Shown piece by piece: positions 1 through 8,227 of a stretch of 25,390 nt of DNA (within the stretch, counting starts at the first letter, position 1; every line of letters starts with the position of its first letter). The position numbers and the translations under genes are program-made. This DNA comes from Acetobacter sp. CAG:977 (lineage in GTDB: Bacteria > Pseudomonadota > Alphaproteobacteria > CAAGCB01 > CAG-977), in assembly GCA_000434295.1 (NCBI GenBank), contig HF994916.1:1-25390 (forward strand), written 5' to 3'. A model generated the notes under the pieces. It was not told the DNA's origin and did not search any database. It saw nothing but the letters and a program-made list of their open reading frames with translations.

Positions 1-50
1 AATAAGTGCTTACCAGCTCCCTTGTTCCTCTCTATTCCACTACTCCATAC

Positions 51-76
51 CCGCCAACACAGGCGGCCTTTTTTTT
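51..76 (+). terminator. Intrinsic terminator of an upstream, unseen transcription unit
   Basis: A 5-bp GC stem (CCGCC at 51-55, GGCGG at 62-66) with a 6-base loop is followed by CC and a run of eight T. It faces forward, so it should end a transcript entering from the left edge. I could not identify a coding or RNA gene in bases 1-50. Confidence 0.7.
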
Positions 77-119
77 GTCCGTAGGCAAACGAAATATAAA
101 TAATAGCTTCCTCCATCCC

Positions 120-149
120 TTGATATCCCGAACCGTTCTTTTGTAAGAT
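120..149 (+). promoter_or_regulatory. Predicted sigma70-type promoter for the ABC exporter pair
   Basis: TTGATA (120-125) and TAAGAT (144-149) are separated by 18 bases, which would start the mRNA near 156 and leave a leader of about 23 nt before the first ABC gene. A second, weaker candidate is TTGTCC (75-80) with AATAAT (99-104). The call is by consensus inspection only. Confidence 0.4.
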
Positions 150-178
150 AATCTAATACTTAAAGCATCGGGAAAGAT

Positions 179-1942
179 ATGATGAAGCCTTTTCCTAAAA
201 GTCCCTTCGCCTTCTTGTGGCATTACGCTTTGAAAAATAAAGCCTTGTTCTTAGCGGTATGTTCTTGCGGCGCTCTTTCAATCGTTCTGGCAAAGCTTTC
301 TCCTTACTTTTTTTCAAAAATGATCGCTCTGTTCGAAAAAGGGAAGCCATTTGAACAGATCTCTCATGCTTTTTGGGGATTCCTGACGGCAGTTTTGGTC
401 GCGACGATATTGTCAAAAACACTTGAAACCGTATTCTCGTGCCTTGCAGAAATTAAACTGTGTCCAAAGATTTATAAGCAGATAAGCTTGGATTGTTTTA
501 ATTATATTAACGGTCATTCGGTTTCTTATTTTGCCGATAATATGGCAGGGGCTTTGGCTCAAAAAGGCAATTCTTTGGCGCAAAATGCAGGGTTTTATAT
601 TTCTCTTTTGTATTATTCGGGCGATGTATTTCAGCTGTTCGTTATTTTCGTAATGCTGGCGGGTATTAATGTTAAATTTGCTCTTTGTTTTGCCGCTTTT
701 ATCGTTTTATCCGTTTTGGTCTTGATGTATGTCGGAAAATTTTCCGTTAATTTGCGTGCGAAAATGGTTGAAGAAAAAAATAAAGTTGCAGGGCAGATGA
801 TTGATGCTTTGCAAAACCAGTTTTTCGTACGTTTGTTTAACGGAGCCGATCATGAAAAAAACAGAGCCGTCACTCAAATGGACGAAGAAGTCAAAATTAC
901 AAATAAGTCCGTGAATATTGAGGTTGTTCAGTCAAAAGGCGAAAACCTGTATTTTCAAATCGTTTCCACGTCTTTTTTGATTTATTCGTTTTATTTGTGG
1001 AAAAATTCTGCGGTTTCATCCGCAGACGTTGTTTTGATTTTCTTTTTATTGCAAAACGTTTCCGGAACGGTTGCTTTTTTGATTCACAGAGGCATCGTTT
1101 ATAGCGGTATTTTTGCCGACATAAGGACAAATTTAATTCCGTTTGCTTATCCTCACGATATTCAAGACAAGCCCGATGCAGGGGAATTAGAAGTAACTGA
1201 CGGCAAAATTGAATTAAAACACGTCAGTTTTGCTTATAATCATTCCGAAAAGTTATTTGATGATTTTAATTTGACTGTTCCTGCGGGGCAAAAAATCGGC
1301 ATTGTCGGTATGTCCGGCGGGGGAAAATCCACTTTGATAAATCTGATACAGCGGTTTTATGAGATTGATAACGGGGAAATTTTAATCGACGGACAGAATA
1401 TTCAAGACGTTACTCAAGAAAGTTTGCATAAAGCCATAGGGTATGTTCCTCAATCTTCCTCATTGTTGGAAAGATCGGTCGCCGAAAATATTTCTTACGG
1501 ACGATCTGAAGCTTCAATAAGCGAAATAAAAGATGCTGCCCGCAAAGCTTATGCGGATGAGTTTATAAGGAAGTTGCCTCAGGGGTACAGGACTGTTTTA
1601 AATGCGAAAAATCAGCTTTCGGGCGGGCAAATTCAACGTTTGGCAATTGCTCGGGTGTTGCTGAAAAATTCAAAAATTTTAATTTTGGACGAGGCAACCT
1701 CTTTTTTGGACAGTGAATCCGAATTTTATATCGGAAAAGCGGTCGAAAATATGTTGCAGGATAAAACCGTTTTGGTCGTGGCTCATCGGTTGTCCACTTT
1801 GAAAAACATGGACAGGATTATTGTCTTGGAAAAGGGGAAAATCGTAGAAGACGGGACTTTGCAAGACTTGCTGGCTTTGAAAGGAAGTTTTTATCAGTAT
1901 TGGATGCTGCAAAAATTGAAAGGCGGAGATGATGAAAAATAG
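179..1942 (+). CDS. ABC exporter half-transporter (permease fused to ATPase), subunit 1
   Basis: A type I exporter half-molecule of 587 residues. The first ~320 residues carry several hydrophobic segments of the membrane domain, and the ATPase domain follows. Visible motifs are Walker A GMSGGGKST (about residue 377), a Q-loop in YVPQSSS, signature LSGGQIQR (about 480), Walker B ILILDEATS with the catalytic Glu, and the H-loop AHRLSTL (about 534). All catalytic residues look intact. The segment just before the signature (VLNAKNQ) lacks the usual GxxG of this family, unlike its partner. An SD-like GGGAAAG lies at 170-176; either of two adjacent ATGs (179, 182) could start it. It overlaps the next ABC gene by 14 nt, which suggests translational coupling and a heterodimer. 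The substrate cannot be read from sequence; lipids, peptides or drugs are all possible. Confidence 0.93.
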   Translation: MMKPFPKSPFAFLWHYALKNKALFLAVCSCGALSIVLAKLSPYFFSKMIALFEKGKPFEQISHAFWGFLTAVLVATILSKTLETVFSCLAEIKLCPKIYKQISLDCFNYINGHSVSYFADNMAGALAQKGNSLAQNAGFYISLLYYSGDVFQLFVIFVMLAGINVKFALCFAAFIVLSVLVLMYVGKFSVNLRAKMVEEKNKVAGQMIDALQNQFFVRLFNGADHEKNRAVTQMDEEVKITNKSVNIEVVQSKGENLYFQIVSTSFLIYSFYLWKNSAVSSADVVLIFFLLQNVSGTVAFLIHRGIVYSGIFADIRTNLIPFAYPHDIQDKPDAGELEVTDGKIELKHVSFAYNHSEKLFDDFNLTVPAGQKIGIVGMSGGGKSTLINLIQRFYEIDNGEILIDGQNIQDVTQESLHKAIGYVPQSSSLLERSVAENISYGRSEASISEIKDAARKAYADEFIRKLPQGYRTVLNAKNQLSGGQIQRLAIARVLLKNSKILILDEATSFLDSESEFYIGKAVENMLQDKTVLVVAHRLSTLKNMDRIIVLEKGKIVEDGTLQDLLALKGSFYQYWMLQKLKGGDDEK

Positions 1943-3677
1943 GCTGCTTTTCGATTTTATAAAAAAATATTATGGACAGGTCAAATATACCCTTTTGTTT
2001 ATGTTACTGATTTTGCCCGTAACATCCGTTATTTCTCAGTTGGTGCCTTGGTATGTCAGCAAAATTATTACGTTGATAAACCTGAATGAGCCGTCGGACG
2101 AAATTTGGCAAAAACTGATTGTCATGTTTATCGCGATAGCCGTGTTGCCCGTGATTTCGACGCTGATCAGTTTGTTCGTGATGTTTTTATTGCAAAAGAA
2201 AATCGCGTATCCTCTGGGATTGCGCATCCGCCGCGATTTGTTTGCTCAGGCTTTGGGGCAGCACAGGAGGTTTTGGAGCAAGTATAACGCCGGAACGGTC
2301 TTTAGCAAAATTGACAATACTAGGCGTTTTATTGCCGCTTGGGGATCTCTCGGCGATTTTTTGCTTTTCTTTTATACGTCGGTTTGGACGCTGATCATTA
2401 TTTTGTTTTTGTTGGCAAGGATTAATCTTTCTTTCGCTTTGGCATATTTGTGCGGGACATTAATTCTCTTCGCCGTTTTTCATAAAGTGTCTTCTTCGAC
2501 GTTTAAAGTGTCGGCTCAGCAAGAAAATTTTATGAACAAAATTTTCGGGCGCACCGTAAATATGGTCGGTAATTACTTTTTGCTTAAAATCTTTGCAAGC
2601 GTCGGAAGAGAAAGCGAAAAGTTGGATAAAGACTATACGACGGTTTGCAAGGCGATGCAGAAAAATGCTTGGTTACGCAACAGAAATCAGCTGTTCTTGA
2701 GCATCTCGGTTGTTTTATTTGAGTGTTTGATGATTGTCTATGCCGTTCTTTTGTGGACGAAAGGCAATATTCAAGTCGGTAATATTGTTTATATTTTGAA
2801 TGCCGTTATGCCGTTAGGCGGAATTGTTGCAAATTTGGCAGGTTTTTGGATGCTTAATCGTGCTCATCTGTATAAAGTGCAAAACAACCTGACAATGTTG
2901 GCAGAAACGCCTGAAATCAAAGATGCTGATAATGCGAAACAATTAACCGTGTCATCGGGAAAGATAGAATTTAAAGGATTGAATTTTTCCTATAACGATG
3001 CCGGTCGCGTTATTTCCGACTTAACTTTAACGGTAAACGGCGGGGAAAAAGTCGGGATTGTCGGTGTGTCAGGAGGCGGAAAGACGACGTTGCTACACCT
3101 TTTGCAAAGGCTACTCCCGACGCCAGAAAAATCAATATACATTGACGGGCAGGATATTACGAAAGTTACTCAGAACAGCCTGCACGATGCGATAGCTTTT
3201 ATTCCGCAGGATACGTCATTGTTTCACAGGACATTGTCAGAAAACATAAGTTACGGCTCTTTTAACGCAACGGAAGAACAAATTGCGGAGGCGTCCCGTA
3301 AAGCCTTTGTGGATGAATTTGCGGAAGAATTGCCTGAAAAATATCAGACGCTGGTGGGCGACAAAGGAGTAAAACTTTCGGGCGGGCAGCGCCAGCGCGC
3401 GGGAATAGCAAGAGCCGTTTTAAAAGATTGCAAAATTTTATTATTGGACGAAGCGACATCGGCTTTGGACAGCCGATCTGAAAAATACATTCAGGAATCT
3501 TTGCAAAACCTGATAAAAGGCAAGACGGTCATCGCCGTTGCGCACAGGTTGTCCACATTGGAAAATATGGACAGGATTGTTGTTATAGATAACGGTTTGA
3601 TTATTGAAGAAGGTCGTCCCGAACAGCTGTTACGCCAACAGGGAAAGTATGCAAAACTATGGAATTTGCAGGCGTAA
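1929..3677 (+). CDS. ABC exporter half-transporter (permease fused to ATPase), subunit 2
   Basis: 582 residues with the same architecture as the preceding gene: an N-terminal membrane domain, then an ATPase. Motifs are Walker A GVSGGGKTT (about residue 377), FIPQDTS Q-loop, GDKGVKLSGGQRQR (signature near 483), Walker B ILLLDEATSALD and AHRLSTL. This copy keeps the canonical GxxG-LSGGQ spacing. Its start overlaps the end of the first ABC gene (ATGATG at 1929/1932, with AAAGG at 1918-1922 as a possible RBS). The two proteins are clearly related but not near-identical, as in heterodimeric exporters of the MsbA/MDR type. No accessory periplasmic or outer-membrane partner is adjacent, so the cargo is unknown. 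Confidence 0.93.
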   Translation: MMKNRLLFDFIKKYYGQVKYTLLFMLLILPVTSVISQLVPWYVSKIITLINLNEPSDEIWQKLIVMFIAIAVLPVISTLISLFVMFLLQKKIAYPLGLRIRRDLFAQALGQHRRFWSKYNAGTVFSKIDNTRRFIAAWGSLGDFLLFFYTSVWTLIIILFLLARINLSFALAYLCGTLILFAVFHKVSSSTFKVSAQQENFMNKIFGRTVNMVGNYFLLKIFASVGRESEKLDKDYTTVCKAMQKNAWLRNRNQLFLSISVVLFECLMIVYAVLLWTKGNIQVGNIVYILNAVMPLGGIVANLAGFWMLNRAHLYKVQNNLTMLAETPEIKDADNAKQLTVSSGKIEFKGLNFSYNDAGRVISDLTLTVNGGEKVGIVGVSGGGKTTLLHLLQRLLPTPEKSIYIDGQDITKVTQNSLHDAIAFIPQDTSLFHRTLSENISYGSFNATEEQIAEASRKAFVDEFAEELPEKYQTLVGDKGVKLSGGQRQRAGIARAVLKDCKILLLDEATSALDSRSEKYIQESLQNLIKGKTVIAVAHRLSTLENMDRIVVIDNGLIIEEGRPEQLLRQQGKYAKLWNLQA

Positions 3678-3859
3678 GGGATAAAAAAAGACTTAATTTT
3701 TTGTGGCAGACGGTCTGGAACAATCAACGTAATTTAATACGTTAGATATAACTGTGCGGATGATGCTTGCGCACAAAGAATAGATTTCTTTTGTATTACG
3801 GATTTCATTAATTTCGAGTGTTGTGTAAAAAGTCAGACAGAAAGAAGGAGGCATAAGTC
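3678..3859. other. Intergenic region with small inverted repeats, no clear terminator
   Basis: Between the forward ABC pair and the convergent SH3b gene lie AACGTA/TACGTT (3726-3731, 3738-3743) and TGTGCG/CGCACA (3753-3758, 3770-3775). Neither is followed by a convincing T-run on either strand. They may be weak bidirectional termination or mRNA-end hairpins. I see no gene here. Confidence 0.35.
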
Positions 3860-4327
3860 TTAGCTTTCATCGCTTTCTCCAACCAATGCAGCTAAAAGCA
3901 AAATAAGCCAAATCACAGGGAGCCAACCAAAAAATAAATTAACGACATATACTTTGCGGGCATTTTTGTTGTTCGAAGCCAGTTTTGATGGAAGCATATA
4001 AATCAATAAAAAAATGTAAATAGCAGTTATTATGATTGTTGCATAAATAATTATGTTTACGGTTTTCCTGATGGGCGGATTTTCTTCTTTTAAATATTTT
4101 TTTGTAACATACCCCATTCCGCTTTCTGTTTTTATTTCAATCCATTCTCCATGTTCTTGTATGGCATCTATGATATTTCCTTTGGTTAATTTCCCAATTA
4201 TTTGGCAATGTATTCCAGCGCAAGAACGTATATTTAGAGAGGAGGCATTTACGATATAGTTTGATGCACTTACTGTGTGAGTGATGAAAACAATGTATAA
4301 AAAAACAATAAATTTTATATATTTCAA
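3860..4327 (-). CDS. SH3b-domain membrane protein with a superinfection-immunity-like C-terminus
   Basis: About 155 residues. A hydrophobic N-terminal stretch ending near VSAS looks like a signal peptide or anchor. Next comes a bacterial SH3 domain (ASSLNIRSCAG... GEWIEI... GYVTKKYL), which in this family usually binds cell-wall peptides. Then there is a transmembrane helix and a C-terminal segment (YMLPSKLA... NLFFGWLPVIWLILLLAAL). That segment resembles the LP-x(n)-NLxxGWxxxxW pattern I recall for the superinfection-immunity family (Pfam Imm_superinfect, related to T4 Imm). The open frame extends to a GTG at 4354, but no RBS precedes it. AAAGGA lies 7 nt upstream of a TTG at 4327, which also gives a cleaner signal peptide, so I chose TTG. 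The SH3b assignment is firm; the Imm-like assignment is by pattern memory. Confidence 0.8.
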   Translation of the reverse strand: MKYIKFIVFLYIVFITHTVSASNYIVNASSLNIRSCAGIHCQIIGKLTKGNIIDAIQEHGEWIEIKTESGMGYVTKKYLKEENPPIRKTVNIIIYATIIITAIYIFLLIYMLPSKLASNNKNARKVYVVNLFFGWLPVIWLILLLAALVGESDES

Positions 4328-4528
4328 TTTATTTTCCTTTATAACTAAAGGCACTATTCTGCTTTTTTGCGCGAAGTCGTTATTCCATTTTATATTTTTT
4401 CTGCCGGCTTGGAATATGACGGTTAAAGCGGATAAATTTTAATTAACAGTAACAATTTTTATTGTGATCGGCAAATCTATTTTTTTAAATTCTTATATTA
4501 ATCAGACAGAACGGACAGGGGTAGATAC

Positions 4529-4551
4529 AAAAAAAGCACCTCGACGGGTGC
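4529..4551 (-). terminator. Intrinsic terminator of tRNA-Thr
   Basis: On the minus strand GCACC, a 6-base loop and GGTGC are followed by seven T (the A-run at 4529-4535). It lies 12 bases beyond the tRNA 3' end. The forward reading also gives a stem followed by six T, so it may act in both directions. Confidence 0.85.
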
Positions 4552-4562
4552 GTTTTTTAAAA

Positions 4563-4637
<75 letters not shown>

Positions 4638-4655
4638 ACTGCTCTACAAAATCGA

Positions 4656-4684
4656 AACATATATAAATTCATTTTTGCCTGCAA
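4656..4684 (-). promoter_or_regulatory. Predicted promoter of tRNA-Thr
   Basis: On the minus strand TTGCAG (4684-4679) and TATGTT (4661-4656) are 17 bases apart, placing the start about 10 nt before the tRNA. The -10 match is modest. Confidence 0.35.
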
Positions 4685-4702
4685 GCAAAAAATATTTTAT
4701 TT

Positions 4703-4731
4703 TTGAACTCTGCTTTAAACATCGCTACAAT
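4703..4731 (+). promoter_or_regulatory. Predicted promoter of the murA-hisG-hisD operon
   Basis: TTGAAC (4703-4708) and TACAAT (4726-4731) are separated by exactly 17 bases. This is the best sigma70 match in the first third of the window. Transcription would start near 4738, about 26 nt before the 48-residue small ORF that leads the operon. It is divergent from the tRNA promoter. Confidence 0.6.
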
Positions 4732-4763
4732 CTTATTTTCCTGCCCGATCGGAGTGCGTGATT

Positions 4764-4910
4764 ATGGATGATGCTAAATCTGACAATACCGAAAAAAATC
4801 AAAAAAAATTCGATAAACAAGCCGAAATGTTACGAAAAAACCTTGAAAAACGAAAAAAACAATTAGCCGAACGCAACCAAAAAATCAAAAATAAAGACGA
4901 CAACTCATGA
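4764..4910 (+). CDS. 48-residue basic small protein ahead of murA
   Basis: An ATG with GGAG 9 nt upstream (4751-4754) opens a 48-codon frame ending in TGA at 4908-4910. The product is highly charged and Lys/Arg/Gln-rich, with no hydrophobic segment. Its core AEMLRKNLEKRKKQ should be a single amphipathic helix. It lies between a strong promoter and murA. Short basic peptides with an LRxNLxxRKxQ core are, as I recall, found in this position in alphaproteobacteria, but I cannot verify that here. Function is unknown. The promoter, RBS and position argue that it is translated; a leader-peptide role for murA is possible but unproven. Confidence 0.6.
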   Translation: MDDAKSDNTEKNQKKFDKQAEMLRKNLEKRKKQLAERNQKIKNKDDNS

Positions 4911-4989
4911 TTTTCGCTTAATTGCTTGATATAACCGTAAATCAAGTTTAAAAATCTTTTCCGGATGGCTCTAGTTATAAGGATTGATT

Positions 4990-6267
4990 ATGGATCGCAT
5001 TCGTATCGTCGGCGGCGTCCCGTTAAAAGGCAAAATTAAAATCAGCGGCGCTAAAAATGCCGCTCTGCCCTTGATGGCGGCTTCGCTGCTCTCTGATGAA
5101 CCGCTGACCCTCACTAATTTGCCTCATCTGGCTGATATCATGACCATGACCGCGTTGCTGTCTCAGCACGGCGTCAAGCTGACTTTAACCGATACGGACG
5201 GCGGCGCATTGGCGTTTGATGCGGCAAATATCTATAACCTGAAAGCTCCGTACGACATCGTGCGAAAAATGAGAGCCTCCATTTTGGTTCTGGGGCCGTT
5301 GCTGGCGCGCTTCGGAAAGGCAAAAGTCTCTTTGCCCGGCGGATGCGCCATCGGAACAAGACCCGTCGATTTGCATTTAAGCGCTTTGGAAAAAATGGGC
5401 GCCGAAATTACTTTAAAAGAGGGATATATCGTCGCAAACGTTCCTGACAGATTGCACGGCGCAGAAATCGTATTCCCGAAAGTCACCGTCGGCGGAACCG
5501 AAAATTTGCTGATGGCGGCAACCTTGGCCGAAGGAAGAACCGTTCTCAGAAATGCCGCTCAGGAACCTGAAATTTCCGATTTGGCAAACTGTCTGGTCAA
5601 AATGGGGGCTAAAATCTCAGGTATCGGAAGCAGTAACCTGATTATTGACGGCGTCGATAAATTGCACGCCGCCACTCATAAAGTCATTTCCGACAGAATC
5701 GAAGCCGCAACTTATGCCATCGCTGCCGCCATTACGCGCGGGTGCATCGAAATGGTCGATGCGGATATGAACGATATGGCCGCCGTCGCCAGAGTGCTGG
5801 TCGAGCTGGGCGTTGAAATGAAAGAAACGGAAAACGGTTTTATCGCAAACGCGGAAGACGCTTATCTGATCGGAACCGACGTCATGACAGAGCCTTATCC
5901 CGGTTTTCCGACGGATGTTCAGGCTCAAATGATGGCGTTGCTGGCAACGGCCAGCGGTGCGTCGCTGATTACCGAAACCATTTTTGAAAACCGTTTTATG
6001 CATGTGCCCGAATTGGCGCGCATGGGGGCAAACATTAACGTGCACGGTTCGTCTTCCGCGATTATCCGCGGCGTCCCGAAGCTGTACGGCGCCGAAGTGA
6101 TGGCAACGGATTTAAGAGCTTCGGTATCTTTGGTTCTGGCAGGATTGGCAGCCGAAGGCGAAACCATCGTCAACCGCGTTTATCATTTGGATCGCGGTTA
6201 CGAACATTTGGAAGAAAAATTGTCGGCTTGCGGCGCGCATATCGAGCGCATTCACGGAGAACCCTGA
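4990..6267 (+). CDS. murA: UDP-N-acetylglucosamine 1-carboxyvinyltransferase MurA
   Basis: Transfers enolpyruvate from PEP to UDP-GlcNAc, the first committed step of peptidoglycan synthesis, in the cytoplasm. The 425-residue protein shows the N-terminal SGAKNAALPLMAA substrate motif, the catalytic-cysteine loop PGGCAIGTRPVDLHL (Cys119 in this numbering, equivalent to Cys115 of E. coli, the fosfomycin target) and the C-terminal HLDRGYEHLEEKL motif. The catalytic Cys is retained rather than the Asp seen in fosfomycin-resistant forms. The open frame extends to a TTG at 4984, but AAGGA (4979-4983) is 6 nt from the ATG at 4990, which I take as the start. hisG begins 1 nt after its stop codon. Confidence 0.97.
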   Translation: MDRIRIVGGVPLKGKIKISGAKNAALPLMAASLLSDEPLTLTNLPHLADIMTMTALLSQHGVKLTLTDTDGGALAFDAANIYNLKAPYDIVRKMRASILVLGPLLARFGKAKVSLPGGCAIGTRPVDLHLSALEKMGAEITLKEGYIVANVPDRLHGAEIVFPKVTVGGTENLLMAATLAEGRTVLRNAAQEPEISDLANCLVKMGAKISGIGSSNLIIDGVDKLHAATHKVISDRIEAATYAIAAAITRGCIEMVDADMNDMAAVARVLVELGVEMKETENGFIANAEDAYLIGTDVMTEPYPGFPTDVQAQMMALLATASGASLITETIFENRFMHVPELARMGANINVHGSSSAIIRGVPKLYGAEVMATDLRASVSLVLAGLAAEGETIVNRVYHLDRGYEHLEEKLSACGAHIERIHGEP

Positions 6268-6268
6268 T

Positions 6269-6925
6269 ATGCAGGGACTGGTTATCGCTTTACCCAAAGG
6301 GCGGATTTTGGAAGAGACAATGCCTTACTTTGAAAAGGTCGGCATTGTTCCCGAAGAAGCGTTCTTTGATGAAAAATCAAGGCTTTTGCGTTTTAAGACA
6401 AATGTCGAAAACGTAGAGCTGATTCGTGTCAGAAGTTTTGACGTGGCGACGTTTGTCGCGTTTGGTGCCGCACAAATCGGCGTGTGCGGAAACGACGTGC
6501 TGGCCGAGTTTGAATATTCGGAAATATATGCGCCCGTTGATTTGGGAATCGGGCGTTGCAGAATGGCGTCCGCGGCACCGAAACAGTATGTCGGCGAAGA
6601 TATATTAAAGTCGGGGCATGTCCGTGTGGCAACAAAGTATCCTCATATTACGAAAAAGTATTATCAGTCTTTGGGGGTGCAGGCAGAATGCATTAAATTA
6701 AGCGGCGCCATGGAACTGGCTCCGACGATAGGATTGTGTACGAGAATCGTGGACGTGGTGTCTTCTGGGGCGACGCTGAAGGCGAACGGATTGGTTGAAA
6801 TGGAACATATTTTGGATGTATCATCACGATTAATCGTGAACAGGGCGGCTTTTAAAACCAGAACGAAAGAAATGGCTTTTTGGCTGGATAAGTTTAAAGG
6901 AGCAGTAAACGGCAATGCGGTTTGA
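6269..6925 (+). CDS. hisG: ATP phosphoribosyltransferase, short form HisG
   Basis: Catalyses the first step of histidine synthesis, condensing ATP with PRPP. At 218 residues it is the short form (HisG-S), lacking the C-terminal regulatory domain of the long form. It begins QGLVIALPKGRILEE, typical of the family, and retains the phosphate-binding region near VDVVSSGATLKANGL and the EMEHILDVSSRLIVNR block. Short-form enzymes need the HisZ regulatory subunit; no hisZ is seen in this window. GGAGA (6256-6260) precedes the ATG, which lies 1 nt after the murA stop. The 3' end overlaps hisD by 11 nt, so the three genes are translationally linked. Confidence 0.96.
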   Translation: MQGLVIALPKGRILEETMPYFEKVGIVPEEAFFDEKSRLLRFKTNVENVELIRVRSFDVATFVAFGAAQIGVCGNDVLAEFEYSEIYAPVDLGIGRCRMASAAPKQYVGEDILKSGHVRVATKYPHITKKYYQSLGVQAECIKLSGAMELAPTIGLCTRIVDVVSSGATLKANGLVEMEHILDVSSRLIVNRAAFKTRTKEMAFWLDKFKGAVNGNAV

Positions 6926-8198
6926 GCTGGGCGAAAGCGGATTTGAGGAAAAATTCACGACATTTTTGTCTGCAAAACGTGAAAATGATGCCGATGTTAA
7001 CGGTACGGTCGCGCAGATTATTGCGGATGTCAGAAAAAACGGAGACACCGCTTTGTTTGATTATACAAAGCGATTCGATCAGGTGGAACTGACTTCCCAA
7101 AGCATCAGAGTATCGGAAAAAGAAATCGAGGAAGCCGTTAAATCCTGCAAAAAGGAAACCTTGGATGCTTTATATCTGGCTGCCGAACGCATAGAAGCGT
7201 TTCATGAAAAGCAAATTCCCGAAAGCCGGATGTTCAATGATGAAACGGGAGCTTTGTTGGGGTGGCGGTGGACGCCTGTGTTCGCGGCGGGTTTATATGT
7301 TCCGGGCGGCACGGCGGCTTATCCTTCTTCGGTGCTGATGAATGCCGTGCCGGCAAAGGTTGCAGGCGTTAAGCGCATCGTTATGGCCGTTCCCGCACCG
7401 CAGGGAAAGATCAATCCTTTGGTTTTTGCTGCCGCAGATTGTGTCGGAATCGACGAAATTTACCGTATCGGCGGGGCTCAAGCCATTGCGGCTTTGGCGT
7501 ACGGGACGGATTCCGTTAAGCCCGTAGATACTATCGTCGGTCCCGGAAACGCATACGTCGCGGCGGCAAAACGTCAGGTCTTCGGCAAGGTCGGAATCGA
7601 TATGATCGCGGGGCCGTCCGAAATTTTGGTCGTCGCGGATGAAACGGCAAACCCCGAGTGGGTGGCAACCGATTTGTTGTCTCAAGCCGAACACGATAAG
7701 TCGGCGCAATCAATCTTGATTACGGATTCCGCGGCGTTCGCCGATAAAGTATGCAAGGAAGTCGAAAAACGCCTGGAAACGCTTTCCCGTTCTGAAATTG
7801 CGCGCGAAAGCTGGAAAAATAACGGCGCCGTTTTCATTGTTCGCAATGTTTATGAAGATGCGGGAGCTTTGGTTGACCGTATCGCACCCGAACATTTGGA
7901 ATTGTGCGTCGAAAATCCGCAAGAGCTGTGCAAGCGCATACATCATGCGGGTTCGGTCTTTTTGGGGAACTTTACTCCTGAGGCCGTCGGCGACTATATC
8001 GGCGGGCCGAACCATGTTTTGCCGACCGCACGAAGCGCCCGTTTTTCATCGGGGTTGGGCGTTCACTCATTTATGAAGCGGACAACGATTTTGTCATGCA
8101 CGCAAAAAACGTTGGACGAAGTCGGAAATGCCGCCGTGTTGCTCGCCGAAGCGGAAGGCTTGACGGCTCATGCGGCGTCAATACGTTGCAGGTTGTAA
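6915..8198 (+). CDS. hisD: Histidinol dehydrogenase HisD
   Basis: Catalyses the last two oxidation steps of histidine synthesis, histidinol to histidine, using NAD and zinc. The 427-residue protein is full length. Visible blocks are YVPGGTAAYPSSVLMNA, GPGNAYVAAAKRQVFG, GIDMIAGPSEILVVAD, the zinc ligands in LLSQAEHD (Gln257, His260), the catalytic pair in APEHLEL, the Asp in GDYIGGPNHVLPT, and a final His (419) in LTAHAASIR. The start overlaps the end of hisG; AAAGGAG lies upstream near 6897-6903. HisG and HisD are the only histidine genes here, so the rest of the pathway must lie elsewhere. Confidence 0.97.
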   Translation: MRFELGESGFEEKFTTFLSAKRENDADVNGTVAQIIADVRKNGDTALFDYTKRFDQVELTSQSIRVSEKEIEEAVKSCKKETLDALYLAAERIEAFHEKQIPESRMFNDETGALLGWRWTPVFAAGLYVPGGTAAYPSSVLMNAVPAKVAGVKRIVMAVPAPQGKINPLVFAAADCVGIDEIYRIGGAQAIAALAYGTDSVKPVDTIVGPGNAYVAAAKRQVFGKVGIDMIAGPSEILVVADETANPEWVATDLLSQAEHDKSAQSILITDSAAFADKVCKEVEKRLETLSRSEIARESWKNNGAVFIVRNVYEDAGALVDRIAPEHLELCVENPQELCKRIHHAGSVFLGNFTPEAVGDYIGGPNHVLPTARSARFSSGLGVHSFMKRTTILSCTQKTLDEVGNAAVLLAEAEGLTAHAASIRCRL

Positions 8199-8227
8199 TA
8201 GGTATCAAACGGAACGGACGGTTGGAA

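Noticed and set aside
1..50. 3' end of a tRNA or other RNA gene at the left edge
   Set aside because: No T-loop, CCA end or paired stems could be recognised in the fragment.
5617..6045. 142-codon minus-strand open frame inside murA
   Set aside because: It is wholly antisense to a clear murA, has no RBS or family features, and has His/Arg-rich shadow composition.
7293..7709. 138-codon minus-strand open frame inside hisD
   Set aside because: Antisense to conserved hisD blocks; no independent support.
8096..8227. 44-residue N-terminal extension of the DedA gene
   Set aside because: It overlaps hisD in another frame and lacks family similarity; ATG 8228 gives a normal DedA length.
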